DNA of 64,000 bases from Eledone cirrhosa (Eukaryota; Mollusca; Cephalopoda; Octopoda; Eledonidae), in assembly GCA_964016885.1 (NCBI GenBank), contig OZ024742.1, forward strand, positions 11,672,181-11,736,180, read 5' to 3'. Both the position numbers and the translations under genes were made by a program. The notes under the pieces are model-generated. The model was not told where the DNA came from and searched no databases. It saw only the letters and a program-made list of their open reading frames with translations. Shown piece by piece: positions 39,701-52,100 of the stretch. Within the stretch, counting starts at the first letter, position 1; every line of letters begins with the position of its first letter.

Positions 39701-42700
39701 AACGGTAATTCCAGAACGTTAATTCCAGAATATTAATTCCAGAACGTTAATTCCAGAACGTTAATTCGAGAAAGATAATTCTAGAACGTTAAGTCCACAA
39801 CGTTAATTCCAGAACGTTAATTCCAGAACGTTTATTCCAGAACGTTAATTCCTGAACGTTAATTCCAGAACGGTAATTCCAGAACGTTAATTCCATAACG
39901 TTAATTCCAGAACGTTAATTGCAGAACGTTAATTCCAGAACGTTAATTCCAGTACGTTAATTCCAGAACGTTAATTCCAGAAAGTTAATTCCAGAACGTT
40001 AATTACAGAACGTTAATTCCAGAAAGTTATTTCGAGAACATTAATTTCAGAACGTTAATTCCAGAACGTTAATTACAGAACGTTAATTCCGGAGCGTTAA
40101 TTCCAGAACGTTATTACCACAACGTTAATTCAAGAACGTTTATGCCAGAACGTTAATTCCAGAAAGTTATTTCCAGAACATTAATTCCAGTACGTTAATT
40201 CCAGAACGTTTATTCCAGAAAGTTAATTCCAGAACATTAATTCCAGAACGTTAATGCCAAAACATTTATTCAAGAACGTTAATTCCAGAACGTTAATTCT
40301 GAAACGTTAATACCAGAAAGTTAATTCCAGAACGTTAATTCCAGAAATTTAATTCCAGAAACTTAATTCCAGAAAGTTAATTCCATAACGTTAATTCCAG
40401 AAAGTTAATTCCAGAAAGTTAATTCCAGAACGGTTATGCCAAAACGTTAATTCCAGAACGGAAATTCTAGAACATTAATTCCAGAACGTTAATTCCAGAA
40501 CGTTAATACCAGAACGTTAATTCCAAAACGTTATTTCCAGAAAGTTAATTCCAGAACGTTAATTCCAGAAGGTTAATTCCAGAACGTTAATTCCAGAAAG
40601 TTATTTTCAAATCATTAATTTCAGAACGTTAATTCCAGAACGTTAATTCTAGAATGTTAATTCCAGATCATTAATTCCAGAACGTTAATTCCTAAACGTT
40701 AATTCCTGAACGTTTATGCCAGAACCTTAATTCCAGAAAGTTATTTCCAGATCATTAATTTCAGAACGTTAATTCCAGAAAGTTAATTCCAGAACGTTAA
40801 TTCCAGAAGATTTATTCCAGAACGTTAATTCCAGAACGTTAATTCCAGAGCGTTTATGCCAGAACGTTAATTCCAAAACGTTAATTCCAGAACGTTTATG
40901 CTAGAACGTTAATTCCAGAACGTCAATTCCAGAACGTTAATTCCAGAACGTTAAATCCGGAACGTTTATGCTAGAACGTTAATTCCAGAACGTCAATTCC
41001 AGAACGTTAATACCAGAACGTTAATTCCAGAACGTTAATCCCAGTACTTTAATTCCAGAACGTTAATTCCAGAACGTTAGTTCCAGAGCGTTAATTCCAG
41101 AACGTTTATGTCAGAACGTTAATTCCAGAACGTTAATTCCAGAACGTTAGTTCCAGAACGTTTATGCCAGAACGTTAATTCCAGTACGGTAATTCCAGAA
41201 CGTTAATTCCAGAACGTTAATTCCAGAGCGTTAATTCCAGAACGTTTATGTCAGAACGTTAATTCCAGAACGTTAATTCCAGAATGTTAATTTCAGAACG
41301 TTAATTCCAGAACGTTAATTCCAGTACGGTAATTCCAGAACGTTAATTCCAAAATTTATTACCAGAATGTTAATTCCAGAAAGTTAATTCCAGAACGTTA
41401 ATTCCAGAACGTTAATACCAAAAAGTCAATTCCAGAACGTTAATTCCAGAAAATTGATTCCAGAACGTTAATTCCAGTACGTTAATTCCAGAACGTTTAT
41501 TCCAGAACGTTAATTCCAGAACGTTAATTCCAGAACATTTATTCCAGAACGTTAATTCCGGAATGTTTATGCCAGACCATTAATTCCAGAAGGTCAATTC
41601 CAGAACGTTAATACCAGAACGTTAATTCCAGAACGTTAATCCCAGTACGTTAGTTCCAGAAAGTTAATTCCAGAACCTTAATTCCAGAACGTTCATGTCA
41701 GAATGTTAGTTCCAGAATGTTAATTCCAGAAGGTTTATGCCAGAACGTTAATTCCAGAACGTTAATTCCAGAACGTTAATTCCAGAACGTTAATTCCAGA
41801 AAGATAATTCCAGAACGTTAATTCCAGAAAGTCAATTCCAGAATGTTAATTCCAGAACGTTAATTCCATAAAGTTAATTCCAGAACGTTAATTACAGAAC
41901 GTTAATTTCAGAACGTAAATTCAAGAATGTTAATTACAGAAATTTAATTCCCGAACATTAATTCCAGAACGTTAATTCCAGAACGTTTATTCCAGAATGT
42001 TAATTCCAGAACGTTAATTTCAGAGCGTTAGTTCCAGAACGATAATTCCAGAACATTAATTCCATCCCGTTAATTCCAGAACGTTAATTCCAGAACGTTA
42101 ATTCTAGAACATTAATTCCAGAACGTTAATTCCAGAACGTTAATTTCAGAAACGTTAATTCCAGAAAGTTAATTCCAGAACGTTATTTCCAGAACCTTAA
42201 TTCCAGAACGGTAATTGCAGAACGTTAATTCCATAACGTTAATTCCAGAACATAAATTCCAGAACGTTAATTCCAGAACGTTAAATCCGGAACGTTAATT
42301 CCAGAACGTTAATTCCAGAACGTTTATTCCAGAGCGTTAATTCCAGAACTTTTTTGCCAGAACGTTAATTACAGAACGTTAATTCCAAAACGTTAATTTC
42401 AGAACGTTAATTCCAGAACTTTAATTCCAGAGCGTTAATTACGGAGCGTTAATTCCAGAAAGTTAATTCCAGAACGTTAATTCCACCACGTTAATTCCAG
42501 AAAGTTAATTCCAGAACGTTAATTCCAGAAAGTTAATTCCAGAAAATTAATTCCAGAACGTTAATTCCAGAAAGTTAATTCCAGAACGTTAATTCCAGAA
42601 CATTAATTCCAGAACGTTAATTCCAGAAAGTAAATTCCAGAATGTTAATTCCATAACGTTAATTCCGTAAAGTTAATTCCAGAACGTTAATTACAGAACG

Positions 42701-44335
42701 TTAATTTCAGAACGTTAATTCAAGAATGTTAATTACAGAAATTTAATTCCAGAACATTAATTCCAGAACGTTAATTACAGAACGTTAATTCCAGAACGTT
42801 AATTCGAGAAAGATAATTCTACAACGTTAATTCCAGAACGTTAATTCAAGAAAGATACTTCTAGAACGTTAAATCCAGAACGTTAATTCCAGAACCTTTA
42901 TTCCAGAACGTTAATTCCTGAACATTAATTCCAGAACGGTAATTCCAGAACGTTAATTCCATAACGTTAATTCCAGAGCGTTAATTCCAGAACGTTTATG
43001 CCAGAACGTTAATTCCAGAACGTTAATTCCGGAACGTTAATTCAGGAACGTTAATTCGAGAACGTTAATTCCAGAACGTTAATTCCAGTACGTTAATTCC
43101 AGAACGTTAATTCCAGAAAGTTAATTCCAGAACGGTAATTACAGAACGTTAATTCCAGAAAGTTATTTCGAGAAAATTAATTTCAGAACGTTAATTCCAG
43201 AACGTTAATTCCAGAACTTTAATTCCATAACCTTAATTGCAGAACATTAATTCCGGAGCGTTAATTCCAGAACGTTAATTCCACAACGTTAATTCAAGAA
43301 CGTTTATGTCAGAACGTTAATTCCAGAAAGTTATTTCCAGAACATTAATTCCAGTACGTTAATTGCAGAACGTTTATTCCAGAACGTTAATACCAGAACG
43401 TTAATTCCAGAACGTTAATTCCAGAAAGTTAATTCCAGAACATTAATTCCAGAACGTTAATGCCAAAACGTTTATTCCAGAAAGTTATTTTCAGATCATT
43501 AATTTCAGAGTTATTTCCAGAACATTAATTCCAGTACGTTAATTCCAGAATGTTTATTCCAGAACGTTAATTCCAGAACGTTAATTCCAGAAAGTTATTT
43601 GCAGATCATTAATTTCAGAAAGTTATTTCCAGAACATTAATTCCAGTACGTTAATTCCAGAATGTTAATTCCAGAACGTTAATTCAGGAAAGTTATTTCC
43701 AGAACATTAATTTCAGAACATTAATTCCAGAACGTTAATTCCAGAACATTAATTCCAGAACGTTAATTCCAGAATGTTAATTACAGAAATTTAATTCCAG
43801 AACATTAATTCCAGAACGTTCATTCCAGAACGTTTATTCCAGAATGTTAATTCCAGAACGTTAATTTCAGAGCGTTAATTCCAGAACGTTAATTCCAGAA
43901 CATTAATTCCATCCCGTTAATTACAGAACGTTAATTCCAGAACGTTAATTCTAGAACATTAATTCCAGAACGTTAATTCCAGAACGTTAATTTCAGAAAC
44001 GTTAATTCCAGAAAGTTAATTCCAGAACGTTATTTCCAGAACCTTAATTCCAGAACGGTAATTGCAGAACGTTAATTCCATAACGTTAATTCCAGAACAT
44101 AAATTCCAGAACGTTAATTCCAGAACGTTAAATCCGGAACGTTAATTCCAGAACGTTAATTCCAGAACGTTTATTCCAGAGCATTAATTCCAGAACTTTT
44201 TTGCCAGAACGTTAATTACAGAACGTTAATTCCAAAACGTTAATTTCAGAACGTTAATTCCAGAACGTTAATTCCACCACGTTAATTCCAGAAAGTTAAT
44301 TCGAGAACGTTAATTCCAGAAAGTTGATTCCAGAA
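36733..44335 (+). repeat. 7,603-bp tandem duplication, copy 2
   Basis: Contains T (36,916), K (37,972-39,926), L (39,924-41,053), H (41,054-41,651) and M (41,652-44,335) in the same order as copy 1, each landmark displaced by 7,603 bp. Derived variants shared with copy 1, such as TTACAGAAAATTAA in K, are absent from the older K at 14-16 kb. The right end near 44,335 switches from GAAAATTAATTCC into a new S2-like stretch instead of the TGTTAATTACAG units that start the unit at 36,760. Confidence 0.88.
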
Positions 44336-46080
44336 AATTAATTCCAGAACGTTAATTCCAGAAAGTTAATTCCAGAACTTTAATTCCAGAGCGTTAATTA
44401 CGGAGCTTTAATTCCAGAAAGTTAATTCCAGAACGTTAATTCCACCACGTTAATTCCAGAAAGTTAATTCCAGAACGTTAATTCCAGAAAGTTAATTCCA
44501 GAAAATTAATTCCAGAACGTTAATTCCAGAAAGTTAATTCCAGAACGTTAATTCCAGAACTTTAATTCCAGAACGTTAATTCCAGAAAGTCAATTCCAGA
44601 ATGTTAATTCCAGAACGTTAATTCCATAAAGTTAATTCCAGAACGTTAATTACAGAACGTTAATTTCAGAACGTTAATTCAAGAATGTTAATTAAAGAAA
44701 TTTAATTCCAGAACATTAATTCCAGAACGTTAATTCCAGAACGTTAATTACAGAACGTTAATTCCAGAACGTTAATTCGAGAAAGATAATTCTACAACGT
44801 TAATTCCAGAACGTTAATTCAAGAAAGATAATTCTAGAACGTTAAATCCAGAACGTTAATTCCAGAACGTTTATTCCAGAACGTTAATTCCTGAACATTA
44901 ATTCCAGAACGGTAATTCCAGAACGTTAATTCCATAATGTTAATTCCAGAGCGTTAATTCCAGAACGTTTATGCCAGAACGTTAATTCCAGAACGTTAAT
45001 TCCGGAACGTTAATTCAGGAACGTTAATTCGAGAACGTTAATTCCAAAACGTTAATTCCAGTACGTTAATTCCAGAACGTTAATTCCAGAAAGTTAATTC
45101 CAGAACGGTAATTACAGAACGTTAATTCCAGAAAGTTATTTCGAGAAAATTAATTTCAGAACGTTAATTCCAGAACGTTAATTCCAGAACATTAATTGCA
45201 GAACATTAATTCCGGAGCGTTAATTCCAGAACGTTAATTCCACAACGTTAATTCAAGAACGTTTATGTCAGAACGTTAATTCCAGAAAGTTATTTCCAGA
45301 ACATTAATTCCAGTACGTTAATTGCAGAACGTTTATTCCAGAACGTTAATACCAGAACGTTAATTCCAGAACGTTAATTCCAGAAAGTTAATTCCAGAAC
45401 ATTAATTCCAGAACGTTAATGCCAAAACGTTTATTCCAGAAAGTTATTTTCAGATCATTAATTTCAGAAAGTTATTTCCAGAACATTAATTCCAGTACGT
45501 TAATTCCAGAACGTTAATTCCAGAACGTTAATTCCGGAAAGTTATTTCCAGATCATTAATTTCAGAACGTTAATTCCAGAATGTTTATTCCAGAACGTTA
45601 ATTCCAGAACGTTAATTCCAGAAAGTTATTTCCAGAACCTTAATTGCAGAACATTAATTCCAGAACGTTAATTCCAGAACATTAATTCCAGAACGTTAAT
45701 TCCAGAACGTTAAATTCCATAACGTTAATTCTAGAACATTAATTCCAGAACGTTAATTCCAGAACGTTAATTCCAGAACGTTAATTCCAGAACGTTAATT
45801 CCAGAACGTTAATTCCAGAACGTTAATTCCAGAACATTAATTCCAGTACGTTAATTCCAGAACGTTAATTCCAGAACGTTAATTCCGGAAAGTTATTTCC
45901 AGATCATTAATTTCAGAACGTTAATTCCAGAACGTTTATTCCAGAACGTTAATTCCATAACGTTAATTCTAGAACATTAATTCCAGAACGTTAATTCCAG
46001 AACGTTAATTCCAGAACGTCAATACCAGAACGTTAATTACAGAACGTTAATACCAGAACGTTAATTCCAGAACGTTAATT
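44336..46080 (+). repeat. Further S2-like stretch and uniform units
   Basis: From 44,336 to about 45,640 the order follows S2 and the GATCATTAATTTC part, with private marks ATTACGGAGCTTTAA (44,397), TTAATTAAAGAAATTT (44,691) and CATAATGTTAA (44,933). There is no ruler variant in it. From about 45,640 to 46,080 nearly consensus units dominate, including a run of about seven consecutive plain units near 45,750-45,830. The counterpart is about 53,827-55,520. No gene. Confidence 0.75.
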
Positions 46081-49000
46081 CCAGAATGTTTATGCCAGAA
46101 CGTTAATTCCAAAACGTTAATTCCAAAACTTTAATTCCATAAAGATATTTTCAGATCATTAAATTCAGAATGTTAATTCCAGAACGTTAATTCCAGAACG
46201 TTAATTCCAGAGCGTTAATTCCAGAACGTTTTTGCCAGAACGTTAATTCCAGAACGTTAATTCCAGAAAGTTAATTCCAGAACGTTTATTTCAGAACGTT
46301 AATTCCAGAACGTTAATTCCAGAACATTAATTCCAGAACGTTAATTCCAGAACGTTAATTCAAGAACGTTAATTCCAGAACGTTGATTCCAAAACGTTAA
46401 TTCCAGAAAGTTAATTTTAGAACGTTAATTCCAGAACGTTTATTCCAGAACGTTAATTGCAGAACGTTAATTCCAGAACGTTAATTCCAGAAAGTTAATT
46501 CCAGAACTTTAATTCCAGAACATTTATTCCAGAACGTTAATTCCAGATCGTCAATTCCAGAACGTTAATACCAGAACGTTAATTCCAGATCGTTAATCCC
46601 AGTACGTTAATTCCAGAACATTAATTCCAGAACGTTAATTCCAGAGCGTTAATTCCAGAGCGTTAATTCCAGAACATTTATGTCAAAACGTTAATTCCAG
46701 AACGTTAATTCCAGAACGTTTATGCCTAGATCGTAAATTGCAGAAGGTTAATTACAGCACGTTAAATCCAGAACGTTAATTCCAGAACGCTAATTCCAGA
46801 AAATTAATTCCAGAACGGTAATTCCAGAACGTCAATTCCAAAATTTATTCCCAGAATGTTAATTCCAGAAAGTTAATTCCAGAACGTTAATTCCAGAAAA
46901 TTAATTCTAGAACGTTAATTCCAGAACGTTAATACCAGAAAGTTAATTCCAGAGAGTTAATTCTAGAACGTTAAGTCCAGAACGTTAATTCCAGAACGTT
47001 ATTTCCAGAACGTTAATTCCAGAACATTAATTCCAGAACATTAATTCCAGAACGTTAATTCCAGAACGTTAATTCCAGAACGGTAATTGCTGAACGTTAA
47101 TTCCAGAACGTTAATTCCAGAAAGTTAATTCTAGAACGTTAAGTCCAGAACGTTAATTCCAGAACGTTTACTCGAGAACGTTAATTCCAGAACGTTAATT
47201 CCGGAACGTTAATTCCAGAACGTTAATTCTAGAACGTTAATTCCAGAACCTAAATTCCAGAAAGGTAATTCCAGAACGTTAATTCCAGAACGTTAATTCC
47301 AGAAGATTCATTCAAAAACGTTAATTCCAGAACGTTAATTCCAGAAAGTTAATTCCAGAATGTTAATTCCAGAAGGTTAATTCCAGAAGGTTAATTCCAG
47401 AAAGTTAATTCAGAACGTTAATTCCAGAAAGTTAATTCCAGAACGTTAATTCGAGAACGTTAATTCCAGAACGTTAATTACAGAAACTTAATTCCAGAAC
47501 GTTAATTCCATAACGTTAATTCCAAAAAGTTATTTCCAGAACGTTAATTCCAGAACGTTAATTCCATAAATTAATTCCAGAAAGTTAATTCCAGAACGTT
47601 AATTACAGAACGGTAATTTCAGAACGTTAATTCCAGAACGTTACTTCAAGAATATTAATTCCAGAAAGTTAATTAAGAACGTTATTTCCAGAACATTAAT
47701 TCCAGAAGGTTAATTCCAGAACGTTAATTCCAGAAAGTTATTTCCAGAACGTTAATTACAGAACGGTAATTTCAGAACGTTAATTCCAGAACGTTAATTC
47801 AAGAATATTAATTCCAGAAAGTTAATTCAGAATGTTATTTCCAGAAAGTTAATTCCAGAACGTTAATTCCAGAACGTTATTTCCAGAAAGTTAATTCCAG
47901 AACGTTAATTACAGACCGTTAATTCCAGAACCTTAATTACAGAACCTTAATTCCAGAACGTTAATTCCAGTACGTTAATTCCATAACCTTATTTCCAGAA
48001 CACTAATTCCAGAACGTTAATTCCAGAACGTTTATTCCGGAACGTTAATTCCAGAACGTTCATTCCAGAACGTTAATTCCAGAACGTTAATTCCAGAACG
48101 GTAATTCCAGGACGGTAAGTCCAGAACGGTAATTCCAGAACCTTAATTGCAGAACGTTAACTCCAATACGTTAATTCCAGAAAGTTAATTTTCCAGAACG
48201 TTAATTCCAGAACGATAATTTCAAAACGTTAATTCCAGAACGTTAATTCCAGAAAGTTAAGTCCAGAAAGTTATTTCCAGAAGATTAATTTCAGAACGTT
48301 AATTCCAGAAAGTTAATTCCAGAACGTTAATTCCACAACGTTAATGCCAAAACGTTAATTCCAGAAAGTTATTTTCAGATCATTAATTTCATAACGTTAA
48401 TTCCAGAACATTTATTCCAGAACGTTAATTCCAGAATGTTTATTCTAGAACGTTAATACCAGAAAGCTAATTCCAGAACGTTAATTCCAGAACGTTAATT
48501 CCAGAACGTTAATTCCAGAAGGTTAATTGCAGAACATTAATTCCATCCCGTTAATTCCTGAACGTTAATTCCAGAACGTTAATTCCAGAACATTAATTTC
48601 AGAACGTTAATTCCAGAACGATAATTTCAGAAACGTTAATTCCAGAAAGTTAATTCCTGAATGTTAATTCCAGAACCTAAATTCCAGAACGTTAATTCCA
48701 GAACGTTAATACCATAACGATAATTCCAGAACATTAATTCCAGAACGTTAATTCCAGAAAGTTAAATCCGGAACGTTAATTCCAGAACGTTTATTCCAGA
48801 GCGTTAATTCCAGAACTTTTTTGCCAGAACGTTAATTACAGAGCGTTAATTTCAGAACGTTAATTTCAGAACGTTAATTCCAGAACGTTAATTCCAGAAC
48901 GTTAATTACGGAGCGTTAATTCCAGAAAGATAATTCCAGAACGTTAATTCCACAACGTTAATTCGAGAAAGTTAATTCCAGAACGTTAATTCCGGTAAGT

Positions 49001-49155
49001 TAATTGCAGAAAGTTGATTCTAGAAGGTTAATTCCAGAACGTTAATTCCAGAACGTTAATTCCAGAGAGTTAATTCTAGAACGTTAATTCCAGAAAGTTA
49101 ATTCCAGAAACTTAATTCCAGAACGTTAATTCCAGAACGTTAATTCCAGAACGTT
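46081..49155 (+). repeat. Heterogeneous satellite stretch with few long repeats
   Basis: Units here show many private variants and several register-breaking indels: TTAATTCAGAACG (about 47,408), CCATAAATTAATTCC (about 47,566), TTAATTAAGAACG (about 47,670) and TTAATTTTCCAG (about 48,187). Internal copies are short and imperfect. The region carries one ruler variant (48,543) in a different context: it is preceded by GAAGGTTAATTGCAG. It matches 55,521-58,605 as part of the 9.4-kb duplication and 61,680-64,000 less closely. No gene. Confidence 0.8.
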
Positions 49156-52100
49156 AATTCCAGAACGTTTATTCCAGAACGTTAATTCCTGAACGTTAAT
49201 TCCAGAACGGTAATTCCAGAACGTTAATTCCATAACGTTAATTCCAGAACGTTAATTCCAGAACGTTAATTCCAGAACGTTAATTCCAGTACGTTAATTC
49301 CAGAACGTTAATTCCAGAAAGTTAATTCCAGAACGTTAATTACAGAACGTTAATTCCAGAAAGTTATTTCGAGAACATTAATTTCAGAACGTTAATTCCA
49401 GAACGTTAATTACAGAACGTTAATTCCGGAGCGTTAATTCCAGAACGTTATTACCACAACGTTAATTCAAGAACGTTTATGCCAGAACGTTAATTCCAGA
49501 AAGTTATTTCCAGAACATTAATTCCAGTACGTTAATTCCAGAACGTTTATTCCAGAAAGTTAATTCCAGAACATTAATTCCAGAACGTTAATGCCAAAAC
49601 ATTTATTCAAGAACGTTAATTCCAGAACGTTAATTCTGAAACGTTAATACCAGAAACTTAATTCCAGAACGTTAATTCCAGAAATTTAATTCCAGAAACT
49701 TAATTCCAGAAAGTTAATTCCATAACGTTAATTCCAGAAAGTTAATTCCAGAACGTTAATTCCAGAACGTTAATTCCAGAACGTTAATTCCAGAAAGTTA
49801 ATTCCAGAACGGTTATGCCAAAACGTTAATTCCAGAACGGAAATTCTAGAACATTAATTCCAGAACGTTAATTCCAGAACGTTAATACCAGAACGTTAAT
49901 TCCAAAACGTTATTTCCAGAAAGTTAATTCCAGAACGTTAATTCCAGAAGGTTAATTCCAGAACGTTAATTCCAGAAAGTTATTTTCAAATCATTAATTT
50001 CAGAACGTTAATTCCAGAACGTTAATTCTAGAATGTTAATTCCAGATCATTAATTCCAGAACGTTAATTCCTAAACGTTAATTCCTGAACGTTTATGCCA
50101 GAACCTTAATTCCAGAAAGTTATTTCCAGATCATTAATTTCAGAACGTTAATTCCAGAAAGTTAATTCCAGAACGTTAATTCCAGAAGATTTATTCCAGA
50201 ACGTTAATTCCAGAACGTTAATTCCAGAGCGTTTATGCCAGAACGTTAATTCCAAAACGTTAATTCCATAAAGATATGTTCAGATCATTAATTTCAGAAC
50301 GTTAATTCCAGAACTTTTTTTGCAGAAAGTTAATTCCAGAAAGTTTATTCCAGAACGTTAATTCCAGAACGTTAATTACAGAAAGTTAGTTCCAGAACGT
50401 TGATTCCAGAACATTTATTCCAGAACGTAAATTCCAGAACGGTAATTCCAGAACGTTTATGCTAGAACGTTAATTCCAGAACGTCAATTCCAGAACGTTA
50501 ATACCAGAACGTTAATTCCAGAACGTTAATCCCAGTACTTTAATTCCAGAACGTTAATTCCAGAACGTTAGTTCCAGAGCGTTAATTCCAGAACGTTTAT
50601 GTCAGAACGTTAATTCCAGAACGTTAATTCCAGAACGTTAGTTCCAGAACGTTTATGCCAGAACGTTAATTCCAGTACGGTAATTCCAGAACGTTAATTC
50701 CAGAACGTTAATTCCAGAGCGTTAATTCCAGAACGTTTATGTCAGAACGTTAATTCCAGAACGTTAATTCCAGAATGTTAATTTCAGAACGTTAATTCCA
50801 GAACGTTAATTCCAGTACGGTAATTCCAGAACGTTAATTCCAAAATTTATTACCAGAATGTTAATTCCAGAAAGTTAATTCCAGAACGTTAATTCCAGAA
50901 CGTTAATACCAAAAAGTCAATTCCAGAACGTTAATTCCAGAAAATTGATTCCAGAACGTTAATTCCAGTACGTTAATTCCAGAACGTTTATTCCAGAACG
51001 TTAATTCCAGAACGTTAATTCCAGAACATTTATTCCAGAACGTTAATTCCGGAATGTTTATGCCAGACCATTAATTCCAGAAGGTCAATTCCAGAACGTT
51101 AATACCAGAACGTTAATTCCAGAACGTTAATCCCAGTACGTTAGTTCCAGAAAGTTAATTCCAGAACCTTAATTCCAGAACGTTCATGTCAGAATGTTAG
51201 TTCCAGAATGTTAATTCCAGAAGGTTTATGCCAGAACGTTAATTCCAGAACGTTAATTCCAGAACGTTAATTCCAGAACGTTAATTCCAGAAAGATAATT
51301 CCAGAACGTTAATTCCAGAAAGTCAATTCCAGAATGTTAATTCCAGAACGTTAATTCCATAAAGTTAATTCCAGAACGTTAATTACAGAACGTTAATTTC
51401 AGAACGTAAATTCAAGAATGTTAATTACAGAAATTTAATTCCCGAACATTAATTCCAGAACGTTAATTCCAGAACGTTTATTCCAGAATGTTAATTCCAG
51501 AACGTTAATTTCAGAGCGTTAGTTCCAGAACGATAATTCCAGAACATTAATTCCATCCCGTTAATTCCAGAACGTTAATTCCAGAACGTTAATTCTAGAA
51601 CATTAATTCCAGAACGTTAATTCCAGAACGTTAATTTCAGAAACGTTAATTCCAGAAAGTTAATTCCAGAACGTTATTTCCAGAACCTTAATTCCAGAAC
51701 GGTAATTGCAGAACGTTAATTCCATAACGTTAATTCCAGAACATAAATTCCAGAACGTTAATTCCAGAACGTTAAATCCGGAACGTTAATTCCAGAACGT
51801 TAATTCCAGAACGTTTATTCCAGAGCGTTAATTCCAGAACTTTTTTGCCAGAACGTTAATTACAGAACGTTAATTCCAAAACGTTAATTTCAGAACGTTA
51901 ATTCCAGAACTTTAATTCCAGAGCGTTAATTACGGAGCGTTAATTCCAGAAAGTTAATTCCAGAACGTTAATTCCACCACGTTAATTCCAGAAAGTTAAT
52001 TCCAGAACGTTAATTCCAGAAAGTTAATTCCAGAAAATTAATTCCAGAACGTTAATTCCAGAAAGTTAATTCCAGAACGTTAATTCCAGAACATTAATTC

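Larger units (their letters stand above)
39820..49155 (+). repeat. 9.3-9.45-kb tandem duplication, copy 1
   Basis: This unit overlaps the second 7.6-kb copy and adds 44,336-49,155. Landmarks repeat in the next copy at +9,337 (TTTATTCCAG 39,831/49,168), +9,379 (CGGTTATGCC 40,431/49,810), +9,491 (ruler variants 42,062/51,553 and 43,909/53,400), +9,435 (TTAAATTCCAT 45,710/55,145) and +9,449 (48,543/57,992). The steps are multiples of 14 bp, that is, whole units gained or lost after duplication. Confidence 0.85.

Noticed and set aside
47166..47180. CTCGAG in GTTTACTCGAGAACG as a cloning-site relic
   Set aside because: It is a unit variant shared by three copies (about 47,170, 56,619 and 62,655) in natural satellite context; no vector sequence is near.
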